Shown here: one piece after another, positions 54,696 to 63,533 of the stretch
Layout: each line of letters begins with the position of its first letter
How positions within the stretch are numbered: position 1 is the stretch's first letter
From: an uncultured Prochlorococcus sp.
GTDB lineage: Bacteria > Cyanobacteriota > Cyanobacteriia > PCC-6307 > Cyanobiaceae
DNA: 64,000 nucleotides
Assembly: GCF_902536725.1 (NCBI RefSeq)
Contig: NZ_CACAYO010000001.1
Location: 1-64,000 of the forward strand
Direction: 5' to 3'
Notes under the pieces: model-generated
Databases searched by the model: none
Told to the model about the DNA's origin: nothing
What the model saw: only the letters and a program-made list of their open reading frames with translations
Program-made: the position numbers and the translations under genes

Positions 54696-55007
54696 TTAGA
54701 CTATCCGTGTATTCATTTTTTGTTTTTTGAATAGTCCGACTGTCTCATCAAGATCCATACACGGCTGAATACTTATATCCATTAACCTTCTCCAGGGATG
54801 CCACTGCTTCCAAATTGTCTCAAGTGAATCTGCACTTACTACAGAATGTCCAATCCCATTTTGAACCATAAAAATCCAAGAATGAACCTCATAGTTTTCA
54901 GGCCGATTTTGGGGACCACCTGATTCGTACCAATTAATTAGCATTTCTGCTCCTTCTTCTTGATCCTCACCATCTGTAAATTCGTAGGAAATCAAATACC
55001 TTTGCAT
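54696..55007 (-). CDS. DUF3303-like protein
   Basis: A 103-residue protein: MQRYLISYEFTDGEDQEEGAEMLINWYESGGPQNRPENYEVHSWIFMVQNGIGHSVVSADSLETIWKQWHPWRRLMDISIQPCMDLDE follows the DUF3303 pattern (a ferredoxin-like fold with a W...W motif). Function unknown. Confidence 0.72.
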   Translation of the reverse strand: MQRYLISYEFTDGEDQEEGAEMLINWYESGGPQNRPENYEVHSWIFMVQNGIGHSVVSADSLETIWKQWHPWRRLMDISIQPCMDLDETVGLFKKQKMNTRIV

Positions 55008-55290
55008 ATAGATTATTTTTGAAATCTCTAAACTATTTTAACTCTTGATTTAGATATTGCTTCGCAATTTAATTAATGCTATGAAGTTTATAGAAGTGAT
55101 TGTTTTAAATGACAGAAAGATTTGGGAAAATCAAAAAGAATATTTTGACTAATTTATCTTTTATAAATAAAACAATCTTGAAGTATTTTCAAAACCATGA
55201 TCTGTTCGTATAGCTCCAGCTAACAGATAAAATTTGATACTTTTTAAAATACCTTAAATTAGTTACCATATTTGTACAGTATAGATATCA
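55008..55290. other. 283-bp gap, weak micro-ORF only
   Basis: A 23-codon ATG frame (55081-55152, MKFIEVIVLNDRKIWENQKE) is open but unsupported. Nothing else identified. Confidence 0.3.
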
Positions 55291-55674
55291 ATGATAAATA
55301 AAAAGGATAAAACCGATCCTATTGATAATTTAGAGTATGAAAAAGTTCTAGAAGAAGAAATAATTAATTCGTACGAAAGTAAATTTCAGAAAGATACTGA
55401 AGAAGATAGTAAAAAGATTAAATTTTACAGACTTAAAAGAACTCCATTAGAAATACTAAATAGGACATTTTTCTTTTTCTTTATTGGAAGTTTTCTTTTC
55501 TCTTTGTTTTTAGCTTATTCAGAAAGTAAGTTGTGGTTCATACTTTATGTAATAAGTGCATTGTCTTGTGTTTTTTATACTCCTAATAGAAAAGCACTTA
55601 AAGAATTGATAGCAGCTTGGCCAAATATAGAGGATCTCATTAAAGGGAGGAGTTTATGGAGAAAAGGCAAGTAA
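55291..55674 (+). CDS. membrane protein, unknown
   Basis: A 127-residue protein: acidic N-terminal 60 residues, two helices (TFFFFFIGSFLFSLFLAYS; LWFILYVISALSCVFYT) and a C-terminal basic segment. No family recognised. It starts a run of three small plus-strand genes. Confidence 0.6.
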   Translation: MINKKDKTDPIDNLEYEKVLEEEIINSYESKFQKDTEEDSKKIKFYRLKRTPLEILNRTFFFFFIGSFLFSLFLAYSESKLWFILYVISALSCVFYTPNRKALKELIAAWPNIEDLIKGRSLWRKGK

Positions 55675-55681
55675 ATAGATT

Positions 55682-55774
55682 ATGAAACCTTTAAGTTCAT
55701 TTAAAAAGTGGTTATTAAATATTCTTGTGCCATACATAGAGGGCACCAACAAGAAAAAAGAGGATAAAAGATGA
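55682..55774 (+). CDS. 30-residue amphipathic peptide
   Basis: MKPLSSFKKWLLNILVPYIE, then GTNKKKEDKR. It starts 8 nt after the 55291 gene and its stop overlaps the next start (ATGA), so it is probably real and coupled. Confidence 0.5.
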   Translation: MKPLSSFKKWLLNILVPYIEGTNKKKEDKR

Positions 55775-55908
55775 GCCTTATACAGCTTGGAATTATTGTT
55801 GAAATATTTTTGTTTGTAGGAATTTTTTTATGGGTTAGGAAACTAACTAGTAAAAAAGGTAGGCAACCGTCTCTATCAAAAAAAACAATTAAAAATCTCA
55901 AATTTTAG
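55771..55908 (+). CDS. 45-residue single-helix membrane protein
   Basis: ATGA overlap with the preceding gene. MSLIQLGIIVEIFLFVGIFL, then WVRKLTSKKGRQPSLSKKTIKNLKF: one helix and a very basic tail. Function unknown. Confidence 0.55.
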   Translation: MSLIQLGIIVEIFLFVGIFLWVRKLTSKKGRQPSLSKKTIKNLKF

Positions 55909-56029
55909 AATTTTGATCACAAAAAAAGGAATCTTTATAAAGAGATCAAATTTATGGGAAAATTCTTTACTTTTTCCCTCTCACTTTGTGTATGAAATCG
56001 GTTAGAACATTTATATAGTTTTTAAAAAT

Positions 56030-56383
56030 ATGGTTTCCTCCATCCAAGGTCTTGCTCCTATAACTAATCCATTAAATAGTGTCTTAATAGAAAAGAAACT
56101 AATAAATGTTGATCAAAAGTTCATTCAACTTGTCTCCCTAGCAGAAGGATTACCCCGTACAGAAGTCATCGAAAGTGGAAGGACTTATTGGAGAGGTGTT
56201 TGTAGAAGCTTAATTTTCAGATTTCCAGATGACCTCGAAATTTTGAAGCTTGATGTAAGAAGTTATGTAGATAGATCAAAAGGAATCATTCAAATAAGAT
56301 CTGCAGCAAGATTAGGTCAATCAGATTTAGGCGTTAATCTAAGAAGAGTGGAATACTTGTTTAATCAATTAGAGAAATTTTAA
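56030..56383 (+). CDS. DUF1499 family protein
   Basis: A 117-residue protein: YWRGVCRSLIFRFPDDLEILKLDVRSYVDRSKGIIQIRSAARLGQSDLGVNLRRVEYL is the DUF1499 signature (RSxxRFPDD ... IRSASRLGxSDLGVNRRRVE). No signal peptide. The molecular function is unknown. Confidence 0.85.
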   Translation: MVSSIQGLAPITNPLNSVLIEKKLINVDQKFIQLVSLAEGLPRTEVIESGRTYWRGVCRSLIFRFPDDLEILKLDVRSYVDRSKGIIQIRSAARLGQSDLGVNLRRVEYLFNQLEKF

Positions 56384-56460
56384 TTAATCTGTTTTTCTAT
56401 AAATTTAAGGTTCTTTTTACTAAATAGTTGTGCTTTAATTCATAAGAATATTGCATTGCC

Positions 56461-56592
56461 ATGGTAAAGATAATCTTAGTTGGAATAATTGTAGCTCTTG
56501 TATATTCTCAACCTGACCTTCGTCTTACAGTCGCTGATTGGTTAAGAGCAGCTTCTGATTTTCTTATTGAATCAGTACAAGTAAAACCTTGA
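56461..56592 (+). CDS. 43-residue hydrophobic small protein
   Basis: MVKIILVGIIVALVYSQPDL, then RLTVADWLRAASDFLIESVQVKP. One helix followed by an amphipathic segment. The PDLRxxxADxLRAASDxL pattern is conserved-looking. Confidence 0.6.
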   Translation: MVKIILVGIIVALVYSQPDLRLTVADWLRAASDFLIESVQVKP

Positions 56593-56774
56593 ATTAATTT
56601 TTAATGAACATTAAAAAAGACCTGAAATAGTAATCATTTGTTTAATGCATCCAGCTACGAAAATTAATATTATTATCCTGCTTAATATGTATTTCACTTA
56701 GACAAATAAATAGTTTTAGGAACATAATAGAAAATTTTTTTGAAATTTTTGAATAGTTAACGATAATAAGGGAT

Positions 56775-57830
56775 ATGAAGCTTAGATTATTTGAGTTCTA
56801 TTTTATTAAAGACTATTTAAGACCTTGGTTTGGTCTTATTTATTCTTTATTCTTTCTGTTTTTTTTAGGTGCAATTGGGTATCGAATAACAGAAGGATGG
56901 GAATGGAGTGATTGCTTATGGATGGTTCTGATCACAATAACCACCATTGGTTTTGGAGAAGTTCAACCTTTAAGTCCTGAAGGAAGAATAGTAACTGTTT
57001 TAGTAATCGTTGGCGGATTGATCTTTATTCAATTTACCTTTCAAAAAGCTGTTAGATTATTCGAATCCGGCTATTTTCAAAGAGTAAATGAATTACGTTT
57101 TAAAAGACTTCTTAGAAAAATGGAAAATCATGTAATTTTGTGCGGCTATGGGAGGGTTGGTCAGGAAATATCTAACCAGATAAAAACACAAAATATTCCA
57201 ATTATTGTTGTTGAGAGTGATGAAGATAGAAAAAAGATTGCTGAAGAAAATGGTTTAGAAGTTCTTTGTGCTGATGCAACTCTTGATGAGACGTTAAAAC
57301 TGGCAGGATTAGAAAAATGCAAAAGTTTGGTTGTTACTTTGCCCAATGATGCTGCGAATTTATATGTTGTTTTAAGCGCTAAAGGAATAAGAAGTTCTAT
57401 AAGAGTAATTGCAAGAGCAGGAACTGAAGAGGCCGCAAGTAAGTTGAGATTAGCTGGGGCAAGTATAGTTGTAAGCCCTTATATCGCAGCAGGAAGGGCA
57501 ATGGCATCAATGGCTTTAAGACCAATTGCTATTGACTTTCTTGATCTGCTTGCTGGAAGTGAATGTGAAATTGAAGAATTTGAATTAAGTAATGATATTA
57601 GTCTTTTTGAAACAGCAGAGAAAAGATCACTCTCAGAACTTGGAATAGGCAAAAAGAGTGGTGCAAAAATTTTAGCTATTAAAGAGAACGAAAAATTATT
57701 TACCAACCCTGGAGGTAATTTTATACTTCAACCAGGTCAGGTATTAATAGCATTTGGTAGTAAAGAACAGCTAAATATTTTGAATGGTTTGTTGGGTAAT
57801 CTTGTCGTAGCAGTAGAGCTATTAAAGTAG
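56775..57830 (+). CDS. potassium channel with RCK/TrkA-N regulatory domain
   Basis: A 351-residue protein. Two helices (20-37, 71-90) flank a pore loop with T56-T57-I58-G59-F60-G61, the K+ selectivity filter. VILCGYGRVGQEI (120-132) begins the RCK NAD-binding domain, and an RCK-C (TrkA-C) domain ends the protein. This is the two-helix MthK-type plan. It is followed by an AT-rich hairpin terminator and then pstS. Confidence 0.9.
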   Translation: MKLRLFEFYFIKDYLRPWFGLIYSLFFLFFLGAIGYRITEGWEWSDCLWMVLITITTIGFGEVQPLSPEGRIVTVLVIVGGLIFIQFTFQKAVRLFESGYFQRVNELRFKRLLRKMENHVILCGYGRVGQEISNQIKTQNIPIIVVESDEDRKKIAEENGLEVLCADATLDETLKLAGLEKCKSLVVTLPNDAANLYVVLSAKGIRSSIRVIARAGTEEAASKLRLAGASIVVSPYIAAGRAMASMALRPIAIDFLDLLAGSECEIEEFELSNDISLFETAEKRSLSELGIGKKSGAKILAIKENEKLFTNPGGNFILQPGQVLIAFGSKEQLNILNGLLGNLVVAVELLK

Positions 57831-57862
57831 ATATATCAAAATAATTTGATATATAAATTTTT
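57831..57862 (+). terminator. AT-rich hairpin terminator after the K+ channel gene
   Basis: ATATATCAAA (57831-57840), ATAA loop, TTTGATATAT (57845-57854), then AAATTTTTC. It separates the channel from pstS, although the T-run is not immediate. Confidence 0.6.
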
Positions 57863-57884
57863 CAATTTTTAAATTTTTTAAAGG

Positions 57885-57902
57885 CTTTAAATTATCTTTA
57901 AA
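57885..57902 (+). promoter_or_regulatory. candidate Pho-box-like direct repeat before pstS
   Basis: CTTTAAA at 57885-57891 and 57896-57902, exactly 11 bp apart, about 30 nt before the pstS start. PhoB-type regulators bind direct repeats at this spacing. The sequence is degenerate compared with known cyanobacterial Pho boxes. Confidence 0.45.
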
Positions 57903-57929
57903 GTAAACAAACTTATTTCTCATTACTAA

Positions 57930-58901
57930 GTGGGCATTTTCAAAAAAACTCTCATTTTCTCTTCTGCAATTTCATTAATACTTTCTCCATCTGCGATGGC
58001 TTCAAAAAGATTGAGTGGTGCTGGTGCTACATTCCCCTCGAAAATTTATACTAGGTGGTTTTTTGACATAGCTAAATCTGGAGGCCCTAGAGTTAATTAT
58101 CAAGCAGTTGGTTCTGGATCTGGAAGAAAAGCTTTCATAGATGAAACTGTTAATTTTGGAGCCTCTGACGATCCAATGAAAGAAGCTGATATAAAAAAAG
58201 TTACTAGAGGACTTGTTCAATTACCGATGGTAGGTGGAACAATTGCGTTTGGATATAACTACGATTGCGACTTGAAACTAACACAAGAACAAGCTGTTCA
58301 AGTAGCAATGGGAATGGTTAAAAACTGGAAAGAATTAGGCTGTAAATCAGGAAAGTTAACTTGGACGCATCGTTCTGATGGTTCAGGAACTACTAAGGCT
58401 TTCACAAACTCTATGGAAGCATTTTCACCAACATGGACTTTAGGAACTGGTAAATCAGTTAAATGGCATTCGGGAGTTGGAGCAAAAGGCAATTCTGGTG
58501 TTGCAGGTGTTATTCAAAACACTCCTGGCGCAATTGGTTATGTAAACCAGTCATACATTAAAGGTAATGTTAAAGCTGCTGCACTTCAAAATCTTTCAGG
58601 GGAGTTTCTAAAACCATCTGCAGAAGCAGGAGCTAAGGCTCTTAATGGTATTACTTTAGATGAAAATCTTGCGGGTAAAAATCCTAATCCAACAGCAAAA
58701 GGAGCGTACCCTATCGCTTCATTGACATGGATACTTGCTTACGAAAAAGGTAATGGTAGAAATACTAAAGCGATCAAACAAGTCTTTAATACATTGTTAA
58801 GTGATGAGTATCAAGATAAGGCTTCATCCCTTGGATTTATCCCCTTAAAAGGGAATATCCTTTTGAAATCAAGAGCTGCCGTTGAAAAAATAGGTAGTTA
58901 A
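57930..58901 (+). CDS. pstS: phosphate-binding periplasmic protein PstS
   Basis: A 323-residue protein with a GTG start, a signal peptide (1-25, SAISLILSPSAMA), GAGATFPSKIYTRWF, AVGSGSGRKAFI, FGASDDPM and HRSDGSGTTKAF, the phosphate-binding loops. First gene of pstS-C-A-B; expected to be induced by phosphate shortage. Confidence 0.95.
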   Translation: MGIFKKTLIFSSAISLILSPSAMASKRLSGAGATFPSKIYTRWFFDIAKSGGPRVNYQAVGSGSGRKAFIDETVNFGASDDPMKEADIKKVTRGLVQLPMVGGTIAFGYNYDCDLKLTQEQAVQVAMGMVKNWKELGCKSGKLTWTHRSDGSGTTKAFTNSMEAFSPTWTLGTGKSVKWHSGVGAKGNSGVAGVIQNTPGAIGYVNQSYIKGNVKAAALQNLSGEFLKPSAEAGAKALNGITLDENLAGKNPNPTAKGAYPIASLTWILAYEKGNGRNTKAIKQVFNTLLSDEYQDKASSLGFIPLKGNILLKSRAAVEKIGS

Positions 58902-59006
58902 AAATTTTAATAGATGTCAAATTATCATGACTTTCATATACCTTTAAGTCCTCTTAAGGTCTTTTACAGCATTTAGTAGTAGATTTATAGAGATATTCTT
59001 TTTTTA

Positions 59007-59954
59007 ATGGAAGAGAAATTAACTCTTTTCAAGAATCGTAAAAGATTCGGTATCGAAAAAAATATAGATATTATCTTCAAAAATACTGCCCTAGTCTTGT
59101 CTAGTTTCGTAGCAATAATACTTTTAGGAATTATTTTAGTAGTTTTTTTTCAGTCATTTGAATCCTTTTCAAGGTATGGCTTGAAGTTTCTAGTAACCTC
59201 TGAATGGAATCCAGTAAAAGATGAATACGGAGCTTTTACTGCAATATATGGCACATTAGTAACCTCATTTCTTTCTTTATTAATAACTATCCCTTTGGGC
59301 GTTGGAACTGCAATATTTATTACCGAGGACTTTGTCCCGAAAGTTTTTAGAGAAATAATAGGTTCTTTTGTTGAATTGTTAGCAGCAATTCCATCAGTTG
59401 TATTGGGACTTTGGGCAATATTTGTTATGGAACCTTTTTTTAGAGCCTTTTTTGTCTTTTTACATAATTTCTTTGGTTGGATACCTTTATTTAGTACAGA
59501 ACCTACAGGTAGGAATTCCCTGTTAGCAATATTGATTTTAGTAGTAATGCTTTTGCCAATAGTGACCTCCATAGCGAGAGATTCTCTTAATCAAGTACCT
59601 AAAAAGTTAAGAAATGCAGCCTATGGAATTGGAGCAAGTAGATGGAAAACAATATTTTCAGTCATTTTGCCAGCAGCGTTATCAGGAATTATGGCAGGTG
59701 TTTTATTGGCTTTAGGCAGGGCAATGGGAGAAACAATGGCTGTCACAATGATTATTGGTAATTCAAATGCATTTAGTTGGTCTCTATTATCTCCTGGATA
59801 TACCATTTCCTCCATGCTTGCAAACCAGTTTGGGGAAGCTGATGGAAGTCAGGTTTCATCACTGTTTTATGCGGCTTTTGTTCTTATGATCCTTTCTTTG
59901 GTAGTAAATATCTTCGCGCAATGGCTAGTTAAGAAATTTAGTCTCAAATATTAG
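59007..59954 (+). CDS. pstC: phosphate ABC transporter permease PstC
   Basis: A 315-residue membrane protein with six helices and the EAA-type loop (LRNAAYGIGASRWKTIFSVILPAALSGIMAGVLLALGRAMGETMAVTMIIGN). The first periplasmic loop (FEYG... EWNPVKDEYGAF) is typical of PstC. 105 nt after pstS; 6 nt before pstA. Confidence 0.94.
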   Translation: MEEKLTLFKNRKRFGIEKNIDIIFKNTALVLSSFVAIILLGIILVVFFQSFESFSRYGLKFLVTSEWNPVKDEYGAFTAIYGTLVTSFLSLLITIPLGVGTAIFITEDFVPKVFREIIGSFVELLAAIPSVVLGLWAIFVMEPFFRAFFVFLHNFFGWIPLFSTEPTGRNSLLAILILVVMLLPIVTSIARDSLNQVPKKLRNAAYGIGASRWKTIFSVILPAALSGIMAGVLLALGRAMGETMAVTMIIGNSNAFSWSLLSPGYTISSMLANQFGEADGSQVSSLFYAAFVLMILSLVVNIFAQWLVKKFSLKY

Positions 59955-59960
59955 ATAATT

Positions 59961-60854
59961 ATGAATTCACTTTATTACCAGAAAAGATTATCAAGAAATA
60001 TAGGAGATAAATTCTTTACTTCTTTATCCGTTATTTGTGCATTAATAGCAATACTTCCTTTGATTTTTCTAGTGACTTATATACTTTACAAAGGTGGATC
60101 TCAAATCACACCAGAATTATTTACTTTAGAACCAAATCCTCCTGGAGATGATTTAGATGCAGGAGGTATTAATCCTGCATTAATAGGGACATTAATAATA
60201 ACTACCATTGCTTCAATTATTGCGATACCAGTAGGTGTTGGCGGGGGAATATATCTGGCGGAATATTCTAAAGGCGGTGCTTTTTCAAGGTTTATTAGAT
60301 TCGGGGTAAATGTTTTGGCAGGAGTTCCCTCAATAATTGCAGGTGTATTTATTTATGCATTAATTGTTTCAACAAAGATCTTATTTGGCAGTATGTACAG
60401 CGGGTTGGCTGGAGGGATGGCGCTTTCAATATTGATGTTGCCTACTGTGATTAAGACCACTGACGAAGGTTTAAAGTTAGTTCCTAACGAATTAAGATAT
60501 GCTTCTCTTGGTGTTGGAGCAAGTATGTATACAACTATTTTGAAAGTTACTTTACCCTCTGCCTTTAGGTCTATTACTACTGGCGTTGTTCTTGGTATCG
60601 CAAGAGCTGCAGGTGAAACAGCACCTTTGATATTTACGGCTTTATTCTCTTACTACTACATAACAGGCTTTGGAGACTTGTTTTATGAGATGGGTTCTTT
60701 GGCTGTATTGATATACAACTTTGCTCTAGAACCATACGATGCCCAGAATAAATTAGCCTGGGCAGCTTCCTTTATTCTTGTTTTATCGATACTATCAGTA
60801 AATATATTTTCAAGGATAATGGCCGCTTTTACTGAGAAAACCAAGAGAGTATAA
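59961..60854 (+). CDS. pstA: phosphate ABC transporter permease PstA
   Basis: A 297-residue membrane protein with EAA loop LRYASLGVGASMYTTILKVTLPSAFRSITTGVVLGIARAAGETAPLIFTA, and GGIYLAEYSKGGAFSRFIRFGVNVLAGVPSIIAG, both PstA features. pstB starts at the next base. Confidence 0.94.
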   Translation: MNSLYYQKRLSRNIGDKFFTSLSVICALIAILPLIFLVTYILYKGGSQITPELFTLEPNPPGDDLDAGGINPALIGTLIITTIASIIAIPVGVGGGIYLAEYSKGGAFSRFIRFGVNVLAGVPSIIAGVFIYALIVSTKILFGSMYSGLAGGMALSILMLPTVIKTTDEGLKLVPNELRYASLGVGASMYTTILKVTLPSAFRSITTGVVLGIARAAGETAPLIFTALFSYYYITGFGDLFYEMGSLAVLIYNFALEPYDAQNKLAWAASFILVLSILSVNIFSRIMAAFTEKTKRV

Positions 60855-61664
60855 ATGATTAAAAGTAATAAAAGAACACCAAAGAATATCATTTTATCTC
60901 TTGAGAATGTCTCTATTAGTTATGGAACTTTTGAAGCTGTAAGAAATGTTTTTTGTAACTTTAAAAAAGGCAACATAACATCTCTTATTGGTCCTTCTGG
61001 TTGTGGTAAATCAACGGTTCTGAGATCTTTAAATAGGATGAACGATTTAATTCCTAATTGCTCATTAAAAGGGACTGTCCTCTTTGATGGCACTAATATT
61101 TACGATAAAAGAGTTGATCCAGTTGAAGTAAGAAGAAGAATTGGAATGGTTTTTCAACAACCTAATCCTTTTCCTAAATCCATCTATGAAAATATTGCGT
61201 TTGGAGCAAGAATTAATGGCTTTAATGGAAATATGGATGAATTAGTGGAAAGTTCACTAAGAAAGGCTGCCTTATGGGATGAATGTAAGGATAAATTAAA
61301 TGATAGTGGTTACTCTTTATCTGGTGGGCAACAACAAAGATTATGTATCGCTAGAACTATTGCTATTGAGCCTGAAATAATTCTCATGGATGAGCCATGC
61401 TCAGCGTTAGATCCAATCTCTACTTTGAAAATAGAAGAGACGATGCACGAACTTAAGAAGAATTACACAATAATAATCGTTACCCATAATATGCAGCAGG
61501 CTTTAAGAGTTAGTGATATGACGGCATTTTTTAATGCAATTGAATATGAAGATGGTGACGGAGGAAAGGTTGGTTACCTTGCAGAATTTAATTCGACAAA
61601 GAAAATTTTTAACTCTCCAAAAGAAAAAACTACTCAGGAATACATATCTGGTAAATTTGGTTAA
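60855..61664 (+). CDS. pstB: phosphate ABC transporter ATPase PstB
   Basis: A 269-residue ATPase: Walker [29 protein letters not shown] (the PstB-specific continuation), Q-loop [20 protein letters not shown], signature [13 protein letters not shown], Walker [13 protein letters not shown] and switch His THNMQQA. No phoU follows. Confidence 0.96.
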   Translation: MIKSNKRTPKNIILSLENVSISYGTFEAVRNVFCNFKKGNITSLIGPSGCGKSTVLRSLNRMNDLIPNCSLKGTVLFDGTNIYDKRVDPVEVRRRIGMVFQQPNPFPKSIYENIAFGARINGFNGNMDELVESSLRKAALWDECKDKLNDSGYSLSGGQQQRLCIARTIAIEPEIILMDEPCSALDPISTLKIEETMHELKKNYTIIIVTHNMQQALRVSDMTAFFNAIEYEDGDGGKVGYLAEFNSTKKIFNSPKEKTTQEYISGKFG

Positions 61665-61771
61665 TGTTTAATTTTTACTTTTATGAGAAAGATTTTTAGC
61701 TTTAAAATGGAAAAAGGGTAGACAAACAGTATAAATACCTATATAGTTATTTCGAATTAGCAAGTTTATCT
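61665..61771. other. pstB downstream leader with complementary segment
   Basis: AAAAGGGTAG (61712-61721) is the reverse complement of CTACCCTTTT (61780-61789) inside the next small frame, so an mRNA hairpin could cover its start region. Confidence 0.4.
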
Positions 61772-61861
61772 TTGAAAAACTACCCTTTTCTACCTTTCTT
61801 GATTTTCGCAGGGGCTCTCATAACAACTGCAACAATAGGATTGCCTGTATTTACTTCATAA
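61772..61861 (+). CDS. 29-residue single-helix membrane protein
   Basis: TTG start; MKNYPFLPFLIFAGALITTA, then TIGLPVFTS. One helix. It lies 107 nt after pstB. The 5' codons contain the complement of 61712-61721. Confidence 0.5.
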   Translation: MKNYPFLPFLIFAGALITTATIGLPVFTS

Positions 61862-61891
61862 TTTAATAGTATTTCTATTTCAGGTAAAATT

Positions 61892-62047
61892 ATGCTTTTA
61901 AAAATTAATAAAGAATTAATTGGAAGTCCTCATAAAACTTTAATAAAGGGAGATTTATTTGACTTTATAAAAAAAAGAGAGAATATGAATCTGTGTGGGA
62001 GTGAAAAATCTGTATTAAAACCATTTTTAAAAGTGGTTAATTTCTAA
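61892..62047 (+). CDS. 51-residue basic hypothetical protein
   Basis: MLLKINKELIGSPHKTLIKG, then DLFDFIKKRENMNLCGSEKSVLKPFLKVVNF. Soluble and Lys-rich. Clean frame, no family recognised. Confidence 0.45.
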   Translation: MLLKINKELIGSPHKTLIKGDLFDFIKKRENMNLCGSEKSVLKPFLKVVNF

Positions 62048-62057
62048 TTTATTTATC

Positions 62058-62204
62058 ATGGATAAAACTAAAGAACAGTTAGAAAAATTAAGAGAAGTAG
62101 CAGAAGCATCTCTTACAAAAACGGATGAACTTCAAAAAGTTCTTGCTCAAATCGAAGCTTTAATGTCTAGAGAAGAATCACAAACATTATCAAAGAAGAA
62201 ATAA
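62058..62204 (+). CDS. 48-residue coiled-coil-like protein
   Basis: MDKTKEQLEKLREVAEASLT, then KTDELQKVLAQIEALMSREESQTLSKKK. Heptad-like Leu/Ala spacing suggests a short coiled coil. It follows the preceding frame by 10 nt. Confidence 0.6.
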   Translation: MDKTKEQLEKLREVAEASLTKTDELQKVLAQIEALMSREESQTLSKKK

Positions 62205-62312
62205 TTTTTCGAAAATATTATAGGTTTTGTACTTTTAATTACACCTCTACAATTCCATAGTAGTTATTAATTGGTTATGCAGAACCCGTTCCAAAGTTTT
62301 CTGTTAGGTCTC

Positions 62313-62347
62313 GAGGTCTTACCTTCTTTAAGTAAAAGACCTCTTTA
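62313..62347 (+). terminator. hairpin terminator
   Basis: GAGGTCTT (62313-62320) and AAGACCTC (62336-62343), 8-bp stem, followed by TTTAATTTG. It may end the small-gene unit at 61772-62204, or an uncalled RNA at about 62270-62345. Confidence 0.65.
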
Positions 62348-62385
62348 ATTTGTTTGTTTTTATTATATTTTTATAATCTGCTTAT

Positions 62386-62688
62386 CTAATTGACTATTTT
62401 ATAGATTTCTTTTAAGCAGACATTTACATCGAAAGATTCAGTATTTACAACTTCTAATCCTGTTTTTTCTGTAACTTCAACAGTGGCATTGCATTCGTCT
62501 TGTTTAAGAGCCATGTAACTTGGCTTTTTATTTTCCATGTCTGATTCATTACTTGATTCAGTTTCTTCCTTATATTGCTCCATTACTAGTGTAAGTGCCT
62601 CTATCTCCACAGAAAAATTATCATTTGCTTTTACCCCAAATGGGATCATAAGAAATGGAAATAAAATCAAGGCTATTAATTTTTTCAT
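62386..62688 (-). CDS. secreted small hypothetical protein
   Basis: A 100-residue protein with a signal peptide (MKKLIALILFPFLMIPFGVKA) and an acidic mature part with two Cys (DECNATVEV, NVCLKEIY) that could form a disulfide. No family recognised. Confidence 0.6.
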   Translation of the reverse strand: MKKLIALILFPFLMIPFGVKANDNFSVEIEALTLVMEQYKEETESSNESDMENKKPSYMALKQDECNATVEVTEKTGLEVVNTESFDVNVCLKEIYKIVN

Positions 62689-62882
62689 TTCTATAAAATG
62701 TGTTTATTTTTTTTATAACGTGGATTGTCAGCTAAAGAAAGGGCCATTAGCTCTATATATTTTTTTCTATCTTTACTAGTAAAGTTAGACTTAAATTAAT
62801 TGATAAAAAAACTGAACGTGACTTTTAAGTATAAATTGGTATATCTGAATGAAAAATTTAAGTCAATTTAATAGGATTTTTC

Positions 62883-63533
62883 TTAAGATTTTATTTCGAT
62901 AATTTCTTTTTCAGAAACAATTGCCCATTTTTTAAATGACTTTTTGCAGGGATATCCCCCTGTTAAGTCTCCAAATGCCGGTAAAAATAAAGTATTTTTT
63001 TTCTTATCCATTGCAAAGCACCTAAATGATAATTTATCTCCGTTGTTTTTTAAATAGATTTTTGGATGATAATGTCCACAAATATTCAGGGTTTTTTTGT
63101 TTTCTGAATTAACTGGCTCATGACTAAAAGTAATATTTTTAGTTTTTTTGATATCAAAAATTTTTATATTTTTAACATCACAACCTACATCGTGATTTCC
63201 TTGGACTAGTTCAACGTTAGTTTTTAGTATTTCAGGAAGATCCTCAACTTTTTTTTGAAGAGTTTTATCTATTGAATATTTGCTATGGAATAAATCTCCC
63301 AATATTATTAACTTTTTAGGACTATATTTTTTTACTAATTTTTTTATTCTTGCAAAATTGTTTTTATCTGAATTATTAGTTAGAGGTATACCATTTTGCT
63401 GAAAATACTCAGCTTTCCCAAGATGAATATCGCATATTAACAACTCTTTTGTTTCCGATAAAAATAACGCTCTAGATGGAAGCATCTCTAACAATGTATC
63501 TTCCCAACAAAATTTAAAAGAACTTTTTTTCAT
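62883..63533 (-). CDS. pdeM: ligase-associated DNA damage response endonuclease PdeM
   Basis: A 216-residue metallophosphoesterase: ICDIHLGKAEYFQQNGIPL, ILGDLFHSKY, VQGNHDV, SHEPV and ICGHYHPKIYL are the metal motifs in PdeM form. In other bacteria pdeM sits with an Lhr-like helicase, an exonuclease and an ATP-dependent ligase. Here the helicase gene is immediately upstream (63534), which supports the assignment. Confidence 0.85.
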   Translation of the reverse strand: MKKSSFKFCWEDTLLEMLPSRALFLSETKELLICDIHLGKAEYFQQNGIPLTNNSDKNNFARIKKLVKKYSPKKLIILGDLFHSKYSIDKTLQKKVEDLPEILKTNVELVQGNHDVGCDVKNIKIFDIKKTKNITFSHEPVNSENKKTLNICGHYHPKIYLKNNGDKLSFRCFAMDKKKNTLFLPAFGDLTGGYPCKKSFKKWAIVSEKEIIEIKS

